DNA of 61,892 nt from an uncultured Ruminobacter sp. (GTDB lineage: Bacteria; Pseudomonadota; Gammaproteobacteria; Enterobacterales; Succinivibrionaceae): the NCBI GenBank assembly GCA_902776415.1, contig CACYPY010000001.1, positions 1-61,892 on the forward strand, in the 5' to 3' direction. Within the stretch, counting starts at the first letter, position 1. Each line of letters starts with the position of its first letter. The notes under the pieces were generated by a model that was not told the origin of the DNA, searched no databases, and worked only from the letters and a program-made list of their open reading frames with translations. A program made the position numbers and the translations under genes. Shown piece after piece: positions 8,830-17,749 of the stretch.

Positions 8830-9171
8830 ATGACAGATAATTCCAAATACACATCCCTGGGACAGGCATTTTCCATTGGAAACGGTCAGGAATCCGCGCT
8901 CAACTGGCTTAAGGAAAAAAAGATTCCGGTGGCGGTTTTTCTCATAAGCGGAATCAAGCTGGAAGGCGTGGTAACCTCCCATGATCAGTACAGTCTGCTT
9001 CTAACTGACTCCCGGGGAATCCAGCAGCTTATATACAAAGCCAAGATTTCGACCATTACCCAGACTACTTCTTCAAAACCCAAAACCGGACGACCGTCCT
9101 TCCGTACCGGAAAGCCTGGAAGCTCCGACCGCATCTCCGACGACTCTCACCGCAGCACCCCGGCAGACTGA
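8830..9171 (+). CDS. hfq: Divergent Hfq-like RNA chaperone
   Basis: A 113-residue Sm-like protein. Hfq homohexamers pair small RNAs with mRNAs. Residues 19-80 align with the Hfq core: ESALNWLKEKKIPVAVFLISGIKLEGVVTSHDQYSLLL contains the Sm1 motif, and LIYKAKISTI occupies the place of Sm2 (YKHAIST in E. coli). The proximal-face His is therefore Ala, while the adjacent Lys is kept, and the rim arginines of E. coli (NALRRERVPV) are Lys here. About 18 extra residues precede the core and a Ser/Thr/Arg-rich tail follows. It is not in the usual miaA-hfq-hflX setting, so it may be a second paralogue. The gene symbol is given with that reservation. Confidence 0.75.
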   Translation: MTDNSKYTSLGQAFSIGNGQESALNWLKEKKIPVAVFLISGIKLEGVVTSHDQYSLLLTDSRGIQQLIYKAKISTITQTTSSKPKTGRPSFRTGKPGSSDRISDDSHRSTPAD

Positions 9172-9186
9172 TACCGTCCCGGGCTA

Positions 9187-9858
9187 TCAGAAATTCATGG
9201 CAGTCTGAGGCCTTCCCGCAGCCACCCGCACTGTCCGAAAATTTCCTTTCAGAGCGGCGGTGATTCCCGTAGGGCTGTCTTCAAAAACCGCACAGTTCTC
9301 CGGCAGTGCTCCGATTCTGGCCGCCGCCATAAGAAATGTCTCCGGATCCGGCTTGGGTCTGGTGATGTCCGCCTCCGAAACCACCGTACCAATATAGTCG
9401 CGAAGCACGGTTTCCGAAATTATGGTTTCCGCATTCTCCCGCTGTGTCCCGGTTCCTACGGCCAAAGGCACGCCACGGGATTTAAGGTAATCCAGTACTG
9501 CCACCATCTCCGGAAAAACCTGAATCTCGTGAATTCTTCTCCGGTAGTTTGCGGTTTTGATCCGGGCAAGTTCCCGGGGTGCCGGAAATGCCGGTTTTCC
9601 GGCCGGGGAAATTTTTCCCGAAGTCAGCATTTCCGCAATGACATACGAAGGAACCCCGCCGCGGGTCATAAGCCACTCCGAAGATATCGCAATGCCATAT
9701 TCCCGAAGGGTTTCCTGCCATGCCGAGATATGAAATGGCATGGAATCCACCAGAGTTCCGTCCAGATCAAATACCGCACCTTCGATCGAATCCAGAAGAT
9801 CCATTCGAAAGACTTCTTCCGTTCCGGGATTGCTTACTCCTGACACTTTGCCGTTCAT
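9187..9858 (-). CDS. HAD-family phosphatase, YqaB/beta-phosphoglucomutase-like
   Basis: A 223-residue subfamily I haloacid dehalogenase hydrolase acting on a small phosphorylated substrate, probably a sugar phosphate. Motif I is FDLDGTLVDSM, with the nucleophile Asp31 and Asp33. The helical cap contains RGGVPSYVIAEML. Motif II is VGTGTQR, motif III RPKPDPE and motif IV FEDSPTGI. E. coli YqaB dephosphorylates fructose-1-phosphate and has the same layout, but the substrate cannot be read from sequence. AGGAAAGGTC precedes the ATG. It converges on the Hfq-like gene with 15 bases between the stops. Confidence 0.85.
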   Translation of the reverse strand: MNGKVSGVSNPGTEEVFRMDLLDSIEGAVFDLDGTLVDSMPFHISAWQETLREYGIAISSEWLMTRGGVPSYVIAEMLTSGKISPAGKPAFPAPRELARIKTANYRRRIHEIQVFPEMVAVLDYLKSRGVPLAVGTGTQRENAETIISETVLRDYIGTVVSEADITRPKPDPETFLMAAARIGALPENCAVFEDSPTGITAALKGNFRTVRVAAGRPQTAMNF

Positions 9859-9944
9859 GACCTTTCCTCCGGCCGGGGATTATAGCAAATTACACCGTAT
9901 CCGGCATTTTCCCGTATAATTCTGTTCACAGGAGAGGAAGCCTT

Positions 9945-11444
9945 ATGAAGGAAATCAGAGTTCAAACCGCAATCATCGGGGCCGGAAGCGCCGGACTCAA
10001 AGCCTACGAAGAAGCCAAAAAGCAGGGTGTTTCCGCCGTTATCATCGACCCTGAATTCAAGCTGCCGGCAATTTTCAGATCCGGCTATCTTCCGCTTGAC
10101 ATTCTAAGGGCCATTATCGAGGAGCAATCCTCTTCCGTACTGCAGGAAGACACCCCGATAACCATGTACGGCATGGATCATTCCATCAGACTGAAGTTTT
10201 CCACCATTCTCCAGGATCTGCGGGAAAGACGCCGGAACTGCAGCGAAAAGTATATGAAAAGCTGCTTCCAGGCCGTGTCAGAACAGGACAAGATATACGG
10301 CCATGCCTCCTTTGAAGACCCGCGGCATCTTCTGGTTCCCGCAGCAGACGTCAGAATAACCGCCGAAACCTTTGTCATTGCCACAGGATCCCGTCCATAC
10401 ATTCCATCCTGCATAAAGCCGGCCGGACCGCGGGCCATAAGCTGCGAGGATCTGTTTGAACTTGAAGCGCTCCCGAAATCAGTGGCCATTCTGGGCGCCG
10501 GAAGCACCGCCCTGGAGCTAGGGCAAATCATGACCCGACTGGGCGTAAAAACCGTTATTTTCGGACAGCGACACCTTTGGCATTTTACCGACATCAAAAT
10601 CAGCGAAATCGCCGAAAAGTGCATCGGCAAAAGCGTTGTGATGTTTATGAACAGCGAGATAACTGAAATCTCCTCCGATAATGAGGGGGTTACCATTTAC
10701 TATCTGGATCAGGACGGCAAGGAAGGCTACATAAGAACGGACTACATCCTGGCCGCTGCCGGAAGCATTCCCAGCTTCTCAAAGCTTCGTATTGAAAACG
10801 CCGGCCTCAGTCCTGACATATTCGGAGCCATTCAGACAGATCCGAATACCCGGCAAACCAGGATGCCGCACATCTTCGCCGCCGGATCCGTGGCCGCCAG
10901 GAACAATCCCCTGGAACGTTCCCTGAAGGACGGTTCCATGGCCGGCAGAAATGCCGCCATCTACCCGGGAGAGCTCCGGAGATCTCCGTGGCTCCCCCTT
11001 ACCATTTCTTTTACCACCCCTAATTTTGCCATCGTTGGGAAAAAGGAGGAGGAGCTCCGCAGCCGCCATGATGCCGAGCCGTACATCATCGGCGAAGCCT
11101 CCTTTCAGGAATCCCACTGGGCTGAAATTCACCTGGAAACAGCAGGAATGGTTCACCTCTATTTTTCTCTCAGAACCAAAAAGCTTCTGGGGGCCGAGCT
11201 GGCCCTGCCCATGGGGGCCACCATCGCCCAGTTCCTGGCATTCTCCATTGCCCTGGAGAAAACGCTGCCCGAGCTTCTGGGATTTTCCTTCTACAAACCA
11301 TCCCCCCTGGAAATAGTGCAGCTGGCCGTCAAAAATGCCAGCATCAGGTTCCGGGAACTGGAAACGGATCAGAAAATCCAGCTGCCCGAAAAACAGAAAT
11401 CAGCCAGCACCGCAGTGCCCGTATATGACGACCGGCGGTTCTGA
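9945..11444 (+). CDS. Lipoamide-dehydrogenase-like flavoprotein lacking redox cysteines
   Basis: This 499-residue protein has the architecture of the pyridine nucleotide-disulfide oxidoreductase family. An FAD-binding GAGSAG lies at 12-17, an NAD(P)-binding GAGSTALELG at about 182-191, a second FAD contact ends in HIFAAGS near 306-312, and a dimerisation domain follows. The catalytic parts are altered. Where the family has CxxxxC, this protein reads AIFRSGYLP at 42-50, with Ile and Tyr in the Cys positions. The C-terminal H-P-x-x-x-E motif has become FYKPSPLE. It should still bind FAD and perhaps NAD(P)H, but cannot do dithiol chemistry. GGAGAGGAAG precedes the ATG. It is followed after 33 bases by rdgB and hemW on the same strand. 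Confidence 0.8.
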   Translation: MKEIRVQTAIIGAGSAGLKAYEEAKKQGVSAVIIDPEFKLPAIFRSGYLPLDILRAIIEEQSSSVLQEDTPITMYGMDHSIRLKFSTILQDLRERRRNCSEKYMKSCFQAVSEQDKIYGHASFEDPRHLLVPAADVRITAETFVIATGSRPYIPSCIKPAGPRAISCEDLFELEALPKSVAILGAGSTALELGQIMTRLGVKTVIFGQRHLWHFTDIKISEIAEKCIGKSVVMFMNSEITEISSDNEGVTIYYLDQDGKEGYIRTDYILAAAGSIPSFSKLRIENAGLSPDIFGAIQTDPNTRQTRMPHIFAAGSVAARNNPLERSLKDGSMAGRNAAIYPGELRRSPWLPLTISFTTPNFAIVGKKEEELRSRHDAEPYIIGEASFQESHWAEIHLETAGMVHLYFSLRTKKLLGAELALPMGATIAQFLAFSIALEKTLPELLGFSFYKPSPLEIVQLAVKNASIRFRELETDQKIQLPEKQKSASTAVPVYDDRRF

Positions 11445-11477
11445 CTCCTGCCCGCAATAAAAAAGGAATAATCACCC

Positions 11478-12086
11478 ATGTATTCAAAAATTGTCCTGGC
11501 TACCAGGAACCCCGGGAAGGTCCGGGAATTTCAGCGTTTGTTTTCGGATTTCCCGGTAACGGTGGTTCCCGAAAGCGATTTTAATGTGGCATCTCCGGCG
11601 GAAAACGGTACCACCTTTGTCGAAAACGCCATTATCAAGGCCCGCAACGCCGCCCGCCATACCGGACTTCCGGCTCTGGCTGACGATTCCGGAATTGCCG
11701 TGGACTGTCTTAACGGCCAGCCGGGTGTTTACTCCTCCCGCTATTCGGGTGAACATGCTACCGATGCCGAAAACCTGGACAAACTGCTCCGGGAGGTATC
11801 GCGCTTTCCTGAAAACGAAAGAACCGCCCGCTACTGGTGTGTGCTGGCCTTTATGAGATCCGCCGAGGATCCCACTCCCATAATCTGCCAGGCCTTCTGG
11901 AAGGGACGCATTATTACTGACAAAAGAGGACAGAACGGCTTCGGATATGATCCCTCTTTTCTGATTCCGGTGCTGGGCAAAACCGCAGCCGAGCTGGACC
12001 CGGATGTCAAGAACCGTCTGAGCCACCGGGGACAGGCCCTGACAAAACTCAGAGACGCCATGCGGGATATTTACGGGGAAGAATAA
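11478..12086 (+). CDS. rdgB: dITP/XTP pyrophosphatase RdgB (Ham1 family)
   Basis: This 202-residue enzyme hydrolyses ITP, dITP and XTP to the monophosphates and keeps deaminated purines out of nucleic acids. It has the family's N-terminal VLATRNPGKVREF, the metal-binding ALADDSGIAVDCLNGQPGVYSSRY in the middle, NGFGYDPSFLIP, and SHRGQALTKL near the C-terminus. Length and motifs are ordinary. It is four bases upstream of hemW, the same pair as yggV-yggW in E. coli, and both are probably cotranscribed with the flavoprotein gene upstream. Confidence 0.96.
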   Translation: MYSKIVLATRNPGKVREFQRLFSDFPVTVVPESDFNVASPAENGTTFVENAIIKARNAARHTGLPALADDSGIAVDCLNGQPGVYSSRYSGEHATDAENLDKLLREVSRFPENERTARYWCVLAFMRSAEDPTPIICQAFWKGRIITDKRGQNGFGYDPSFLIPVLGKTAAELDPDVKNRLSHRGQALTKLRDAMRDIYGEE

Positions 12087-12090
12087 CCTG

Positions 12091-13251
12091 ATGAGTCAGC
12101 TTCAGCCCCCGTCTCTCAGCCTGTACATTCACCTCCCATGGTGTATCAGAAAATGCCCCTACTGCGACTTCAACTCCTTCAGGGTTCCGGCAGCCGGTAC
12201 TGCCGGCCGGCAATACTTTGCCGCATATACCGAAGCGCTCCTCCGGGAACTTGAATCCGAAGCCGGAGAGTCCGGGGGCCGGAAAATTGTCAGCATCTAC
12301 CTGGGAGGCGGCACCCCTTCCCTGTTTCCTCCGGAGGAGATCCGGAGAATTATCGGCACAGCCAGAAATCTCCTGGCCACCGTCCCCGACATTGAAATCA
12401 GCATGGAAGCCAACCCCGGAACGGTAACCCCTGACACGCTGGCGGGATACCGGGAGGCCGGGGTGAACCGACTGAGTCTCGGTATTCAGAGCCTTAATGA
12501 GGTCTTCCTCAGGAGACTTTGCCGCATTCACAGCCGGGAGGAAGCAATCCGGGCCATTTCTGCTGTCCGGGAAATCTTTCCCAACTTCAATCTCGACCTC
12601 ATGCACTCTCTTCCGGGGCAGAGCGCATCGGAGGCTCTTTCTGATCTTTCAGAAGCCCTGTCATTTAATCCCCCGCATCTTTCCTGGTACCAGCTGACCC
12701 TGGAAGAGAACACCCCCTTCGGACAAAATCCCCCGGCACTGCCTTCAGAAGAGGTAAGCGAAGAAATCTGTCTAGAAGGCTTCCGGATTCTGGAATGTGC
12801 CGGCTACACCCACTACGAGGTCAGCGCCTTCACCCGGGAGCGCCCCTGCATTCACAACAGCAACTACTGGAAATTCGGGGATTACCTGGCCGTCGGTGCC
12901 GGAGCCCACAGTAAGATATCCATGGAAGGCCGGATTGTCAGAAAAGCCCGGCTGGAAAATCCCGAAGATTATATCAGGGGCCTCATGGAACCCGGGAAGT
13001 CCTGTATCCGGGAAAAACGCATAGTCTCCCCGGAGGAACTCCTTTTTGAATACCTGCTGAACCGGCTCCGGCTGTTTGAACCCATCAGCGCTCCCGAATT
13101 TGAGGCCGGCACCGGACTCCCCTTTGCCGAACTCCGGGAGAGACTCCGCAGCTTTGAGGAGGACGGCCTTGTCAAGTTTACTGAGGACGCTCTTGCCCTC
13201 ACCGCCCGGGGCACATCCTTTGTGAACACCATCCTGGCTGATTTTCTGTAG
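12091..13251 (+). CDS. hemW: Heme chaperone HemW (radical SAM, HemN-like)
   Basis: A 386-residue radical-SAM protein. Cys18, Cys22 and Cys25 in WCIRKCPYCDF form the CxxxCxxC iron-sulfur motif, and YLGGGTPSLFP is the SAM-binding loop. The start of the C-terminal region has HYEVSAFT and HNSNYWKFGDYLAVGAGAHS, typical of HemW rather than coproporphyrinogen dehydrogenase HemN, which has an extra N-terminal segment. HemW proteins bind heme and deliver it to respiratory proteins. The ATG lies four bases after the rdgB stop. The 248-base gap to the convergent secA shows nothing definite. Confidence 0.93.
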   Translation: MSQLQPPSLSLYIHLPWCIRKCPYCDFNSFRVPAAGTAGRQYFAAYTEALLRELESEAGESGGRKIVSIYLGGGTPSLFPPEEIRRIIGTARNLLATVPDIEISMEANPGTVTPDTLAGYREAGVNRLSLGIQSLNEVFLRRLCRIHSREEAIRAISAVREIFPNFNLDLMHSLPGQSASEALSDLSEALSFNPPHLSWYQLTLEENTPFGQNPPALPSEEVSEEICLEGFRILECAGYTHYEVSAFTRERPCIHNSNYWKFGDYLAVGAGAHSKISMEGRIVRKARLENPEDYIRGLMEPGKSCIREKRIVSPEELLFEYLLNRLRLFEPISAPEFEAGTGLPFAELRERLRSFEEDGLVKFTEDALALTARGTSFVNTILADFL

Positions 13252-13499
13252 AAACGGGAACAGTGTCAGGGCAGGACGAAGACGAACCAAAACAGCTCGG
13301 GACAGAACCCTAAGGCTGACAGGGAAGTTCTGAATACTTTCAGCAACTGTGTCCGGCGAGAAATGAAGGCTCGAAACTCCCGCTCGAAACTCCCTGGTGT
13401 TTCCAGAATGTTTCAGGTAATCAAAAAAGGGCATGACATAAATCACACCCTTTCCCCTCATTGTCAGATCCCGCAGGAACCGGCCAAACCGAATGCCCG

Positions 13500-16214
13500 T
13501 TACTTAAGAAGCCGGCCGTGGCATTCCTTGTACTTTTTGCCGCTTCCGCAGGGGCAGGGATCATTCCGGCCTACCTTGGGCATAGTCCGGGGATCCACTT
13601 CATTCCCGCCGGCATTGGCCTTTTCATCAGCCACCTTGTGGGCCTCGTCGTTAAAGCGCTGCTCGGCGATATCAGCCTGTTCCCGTCTCTGCTGCTCCAG
13701 CTCCTCGGGGGTCTGGATCTGAATTTGAATTCTGCAGAGCACGCTGACCACCTGATTCTTGAAGTTCTCAAGAAGCTGGCTGAACATGTTGAAAGCTTCC
13801 AGCTTGTACTCGTACTTCGGATTCTTCTGAGCGTAGCCACGAAGCCCGATGCCCTGACGCAGATAATCCATGGCAGCGAGATGCTCCTTCCAGAGGGCAT
13901 CCAGAACCTGCAGCATGATGTTGTGAACCAGGGACAGTGCCTGAGCGTCCCCGATAAGCTTCTTCTTTTCCTCAAAGACATCAAGAGCACACTTAACAAT
14001 TCTTTCACGAAGCGGATCTTCGTAAAGCTTCTCGTCCTTGGCCAGCCATTCATCAATCGGCAAATCCAGGAGATAGACGTTTCTGAGCTCGGCCATCAGC
14101 CCCTTCACGTCCCAGGTTTCGATAAGGGAGTTCGGCTGAATGAACCGGCTGATGGTGCTGTTAAGAACATCGGTCATTATCTCGTCCACCGCCTCAATGC
14201 CCACCTTGTTGTCCAAAAGGGCATTGCGCTCTTCGTAAATGACCTTTCTCTGCTCATTTGCCACATCATCATATTCCAGAAGGTTCTTGCGCATGTCGAA
14301 GTTGCGGGTTTCCACCTTGCGCTGGGCATTCTGAATGGCCCGGGACACAATCGGATGCTCCAGGGACTGCCCGTTTTCCATGCCGAGACGGCGCATGACG
14401 TTCTTGATCTTGTCGGATCCGAAAATCTTCATCAGATTGTCTTCCATGGACAGGTAGAATCTGGAGGACCCCGGATCTCCCTGACGTCCGGAACGGCCGC
14501 GGAGCTGATTGTCGATACGTCTGGATTCATGACGCTCGGTGCCGATAATGTGGAGACCACCGGCCCTGACCACGGCATTATGGCGCTCCTGCCATTCGTT
14601 CCTGACCTTTTCGATCTGTTCCGGGGTCGGATTCTCCAGGGCATCCAAATCAGCCTGGAGGGAACCTCCCAGCACAATGTCGGTACCGCGGCCGGCCATG
14701 TTGGTGGCAATGGTTACAGTTCCGGGACGGCCGGCCTGGGCAATAATCTGAGCTTCGCGGGCATGGAACTTGGCATTGAGAACCTGGTGCGGAATATTTA
14801 CCTTGTCCAGGAATGCGGAGAGCTTTTCGGAATTCTCAATGGAGATGGTACCGACCAGCACGGGACGTCCGGCCTTTACCGACTCCTGAATGTCCTCCAC
14901 AATGGCTTCGTACTTTTCCTGCTCGGTAAGATAGATAAGATCCGGCAGATCCTTGCGAATCATCGGCTTATTGGTGGGCAGTACCACGGTATTGAGCCCG
15001 TATATCTGATTGAATTCCGCAGCCTCCGTGTCGGCGGTTCCGGTCATTCCGGCCAGCTTCTCGTACATGCGAAAATAGTTCTGGAAAGTGATGGAAGCCA
15101 GAGTCTGGTTTTCAGACTGGATCTTCACATGCTCCTTGGCCTCCACCGCCTGATGCAGACCGTCAGACCAGCGCCTTCCCGGCATGGTACGGCCGGTATG
15201 TTCGTCAACAATGATTACCTCATCATTCTTGACAATGTAGTCCACATCTCTGGTAAACAGCACATGAGCTCTCAGAGCGGCCATTACATGATGCAGGAGG
15301 GCGATGTTTGCCGAAGAGAACAGGGAATCATCCTCGGACAGAAGTCCGGCCTTTACCAGAAGCTCTTCCACATGCTCCTGACCGTGTTCGGTGAGATAGG
15401 TCTGCCGGAACTTGAGATCCTTGGTATAGTCACCGTTTCCGTGATACTCCTCGGAATCCTCCTTTTCCTGCTCCACCAGTTCAGGAATAATGGCATCAAC
15501 CTTGATGTAAAGCTCTGACGAATCTGCGGAGGGGCCGGAAATGATGAGAGGAGTCCGGGCCTCGTCGATGAGCACGGAGTCCACCTCGTCCACCAGGGCA
15601 TAGTGGAGCGGCCGCTGCACTCTCTGGGCCGGAGTGTAGGCCATGTTGTCGCGGAGATAGTCAAAACCGAATTCGTTGTTGGTTCCGTAGGTAATGTCAC
15701 AGGCATAGGCCGCCCTTTTGGCTTCCGCATCCATTCCCGGGATGTTGCAGCCCACGGTCATGCCCAGAAATTCAAACATCGGACGGCTCCAGTTGCTGTC
15801 ACGGGTTGCCAGGTAATCATTTACGGTAACCACATGAACGCCCCTTTTGGTAAGAGCGTTGAGATAGGAAGGCAAAAGCGCCGTCAGAGTTTTTCCTTCG
15901 CCGGTTTTCATTTCGGCGATGCGGGCATCATTAAGAACCATGCCGCCCATAAGCTGCACGTCAAAAGGCCGGAGTCCCAGAACTCTGCTGGAAGCCTCCC
16001 GCACCAGGGCAAAGGCCTCCGGAAGAATACTCTCCAGTGACTCTCCCTTGGCCACCCGATCGATATACTGCTGGGTATATGTTTTGAATTCATCGTCCCG
16101 TAGCGCCTTGAATTTGGGCTCAAGGGCATTGATTTCAACAACCTTCTTCTGCAGCTTTCTCACGGTTCTTTCATTGCTGCTTCCGAAAATCTTAGTTAAA
16201 AGTGACTGTATCAT
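13500..16214 (-). CDS. secA: Preprotein translocase ATPase SecA
   Basis: This 904-residue motor drives unfolded proteins through SecYEG. The amino terminus [17 protein letters not shown] is typical. The DEAD-type motor contains MKTGEGKTL (Walker A) near 107, [16 protein letters not shown], and [11 protein letters not shown] with [15 protein letters not shown] in the second motor domain. The C-terminus ends in a SEC-C zinc motif, [21 protein letters not shown], which binds SecB and the ribosome. Length matches E. coli (901). The ribosome-binding site is weak. The usual upstream secM and downstream mutT are not present. Confidence 0.98.
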   Translation of the reverse strand: MIQSLLTKIFGSSNERTVRKLQKKVVEINALEPKFKALRDDEFKTYTQQYIDRVAKGESLESILPEAFALVREASSRVLGLRPFDVQLMGGMVLNDARIAEMKTGEGKTLTALLPSYLNALTKRGVHVVTVNDYLATRDSNWSRPMFEFLGMTVGCNIPGMDAEAKRAAYACDITYGTNNEFGFDYLRDNMAYTPAQRVQRPLHYALVDEVDSVLIDEARTPLIISGPSADSSELYIKVDAIIPELVEQEKEDSEEYHGNGDYTKDLKFRQTYLTEHGQEHVEELLVKAGLLSEDDSLFSSANIALLHHVMAALRAHVLFTRDVDYIVKNDEVIIVDEHTGRTMPGRRWSDGLHQAVEAKEHVKIQSENQTLASITFQNYFRMYEKLAGMTGTADTEAAEFNQIYGLNTVVLPTNKPMIRKDLPDLIYLTEQEKYEAIVEDIQESVKAGRPVLVGTISIENSEKLSAFLDKVNIPHQVLNAKFHAREAQIIAQAGRPGTVTIATNMAGRGTDIVLGGSLQADLDALENPTPEQIEKVRNEWQERHNAVVRAGGLHIIGTERHESRRIDNQLRGRSGRQGDPGSSRFYLSMEDNLMKIFGSDKIKNVMRRLGMENGQSLEHPIVSRAIQNAQRKVETRNFDMRKNLLEYDDVANEQRKVIYEERNALLDNKVGIEAVDEIMTDVLNSTISRFIQPNSLIETWDVKGLMAELRNVYLLDLPIDEWLAKDEKLYEDPLRERIVKCALDVFEEKKKLIGDAQALSLVHNIMLQVLDALWKEHLAAMDYLRQGIGLRGYAQKNPKYEYKLEAFNMFSQLLENFKNQVVSVLCRIQIQIQTPEELEQQRREQADIAEQRFNDEAHKVADEKANAGGNEVDPRTMPKVGRNDPCPCGSGKKYKECHGRLLK

Positions 16215-16430
16215 GAGTTATATTCTTTATGGTATGAACAATAATATGGGGTATCACCACCGCACGGGGAACATTTTACACCAAGCCCCCTGCCTTGTCC
16301 CGTCACGTCCGGGTATATCCGGTGACAGAATCCGCCGCTATTTATATATAGACGTTTCCGCATTCTTTCAATGACCGGCAACGGAATTTGCTAGCAAAAC
16401 GGCGTTTTTTCAGGGGGCGAAAATCCGAAT

Positions 16431-17228
16431 TCAGAGATTTCCGCGGTAAAAGCCGGGATCCCTGCCATAGAGATAAAGATCCCGGGTCAGCTCAAAGTGC
16501 CAGGCGGAATATTTGCCGGAATCATCCCGAATACTGAAGTTTTCCCGAAAATCCGGGGCGTCCTCGGCATCCCTGCCGGAAAAAAAGTCCTCCCGGACTT
16601 CCGGCACTCTCCCGAAAAGGTAGAAACCGATATAGGGAGCCCGGCCGGGAAAAGATGATACCATAGTGCTCCGCACAACCTGAAAGCCCAGGGATCCGGC
16701 CGCCTTCCGGTATTCCGGAAGCCGTTCCGGAGGAATAACCACGGAAACCCAGCCCTCCGGCTCCAGAACTCTCTCCGCCATGTTCCAGAATGCCTCCGCG
16801 CTCCAGGCCTCCTCCGTCCTGGCCAGTTCCCGGGGAACCGACCTGAGCGGCAGCGCCTTCCTGAAATACGGGGGATTGGAAATAATAATGGAAAAAACCG
16901 GCTCTTTACCGATATCAAAGGTTCGGATATCCCCGGGTTCGGCCCGAAGCCGCGAACCCCAGGGCGATCGCGCAAAATTCTGCGCCGCAGTACGCACGGC
17001 CAGAGGTTCTATATCAATGCCGGTGATCACCGCCCCGCTTCTGCGCTGGGCCATTATCAGAGAAAGTGCTCCGGTGCCGGTTCCCGCATCCAGAATGCGC
17101 TCGCTTCGGGTTCGGGGAATAAAATAACCGCACCATGACGCGAAAAGGACACTGTCTGTGGTAAGCCCCATCCCGACGGAATCAAATGATAGATCAAAAG
17201 ACTGGAAAGAAAAAAATTTCGCGGACAT
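16431..17228 (-). CDS. trmN6: tRNA1(Val) (adenine37-N6)-methyltransferase TrmN6
   Basis: A 265-residue class I SAM methyltransferase matching the YfiC/TrmN6 family. FQSFDLSFDSVGMGLTTDSVLFASW near the N-terminus corresponds to the family's FKQFxxxxDRxAMKVGTDGxLLGAW. The SAM-binding motif is LDAGTGTGALSLIMAQR, the acidic loop is TGIDIEP, and the catalytic motif is SNPPYF. A C-terminal stretch of about 35 residues (FSGRDAEDAPDFREN) is unlike E. coli YfiC. The ATG lies 17 bases after the CCA end of a tRNA-Gly gene on the same strand, with no visible promoter or clear Shine-Dalgarno site between, so it is probably made from the tRNA transcript. Confidence 0.85.
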   Translation of the reverse strand: MSAKFFSFQSFDLSFDSVGMGLTTDSVLFASWCGYFIPRTRSERILDAGTGTGALSLIMAQRRSGAVITGIDIEPLAVRTAAQNFARSPWGSRLRAEPGDIRTFDIGKEPVFSIIISNPPYFRKALPLRSVPRELARTEEAWSAEAFWNMAERVLEPEGWVSVVIPPERLPEYRKAAGSLGFQVVRSTMVSSFPGRAPYIGFYLFGRVPEVREDFFSGRDAEDAPDFRENFSIRDDSGKYSAWHFELTRDLYLYGRDPGFYRGNL

Positions 17229-17245
17229 GATTCAGGAATTCGCTT

Positions 17246-17321
17246 TGGAGCGGGAAACGAGGTTCGAACTCGCGACCCCAACCATGGCAAGGTTGTGCTC
17301 TACCAACTGAGCTACTCCCGC
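17246..17321 (-). tRNA. tRNA-Gly (anticodon GCC), second in transcript
   Basis: A 76-base cloverleaf with acceptor GCGGGAG/TTCCCGC (a G-U closes the stem), anticodon loop TTGCCAT and encoded CCA. Mature sequence identical to the copy 21 bases upstream. Confidence 0.95.
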
Positions 17322-17342
17322 CCAAAACTTGTGGAAATTGAC

Positions 17343-17418
17343 TGGAGCGGGAAACGAGGTTCGAACTCGCGACCCCAACCATGGCAAGGTTGTGCTCTAC
17401 CAACTGAGCTACTCCCGC
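17343..17418 (-). tRNA. tRNA-Gly (anticodon GCC), first in transcript
   Basis: Same 76 bases as the following copy. The 5' end lies 14 bases past the -10 element of a strong promoter. Confidence 0.95.
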
Positions 17419-17432
17419 AGTCAACGAGGTGC

Positions 17433-17460
17433 ATTATACAGTTCTTTCCACCTTTGACAA
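17433..17460 (-). promoter_or_regulatory. Promoter for the tRNA-Gly pair and probably trmN6
   Basis: On the minus strand TTGTCA and a perfect TATAAT are separated by 16 bases, followed by a GCACC discriminator of the kind found at stringently controlled stable-RNA promoters. AT-rich sequence with A/T tracts lies upstream and could act as an UP element. Confidence 0.8.
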
Positions 17461-17749
17461 ACACTTTTTTAAAAAAATTGCATTTTTTTCAATTTTTGGT
17501 GCTTTTTTAACCAAAAATGGTCATTATTTGTGCATTTAGCACTGATTTGCCCGAATTTTTAAGGTTCGCACCGCTCCAACTTCCTAAAAAGCAGGAGCTG
17601 TTACCGGAAAGAGTCTGTGATTTTCCTGAAGAATCAGCACATTCCCGTTTTCCGGTCCCGTTTTTACCTTATAATTCCGGAACATCGGGATAGCCGGCAG
17701 CCGCAATAAACAGGGCAAAGGATCCGAGAACAGGAAAAACAGGGAAAGC
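17461..17749. other. AT-rich divergent spacer between tRNA-Gly and rsgA
   Basis: The first 110 bases are very rich in A and T, with several tracts of six or seven T, in contrast to the GC-rich genes around. No gene was seen. It carries the upstream elements of the tRNA promoter and must hold the rsgA promoter, which I could not place with confidence. Confidence 0.5.

Noticed and set aside
13461..15518. An open frame of 685 codons antisense to secA
   Set aside because: It lies opposite a full-length SecA with all family motifs, has no recognisable domain, and reads as a mirror of SecA codon use.
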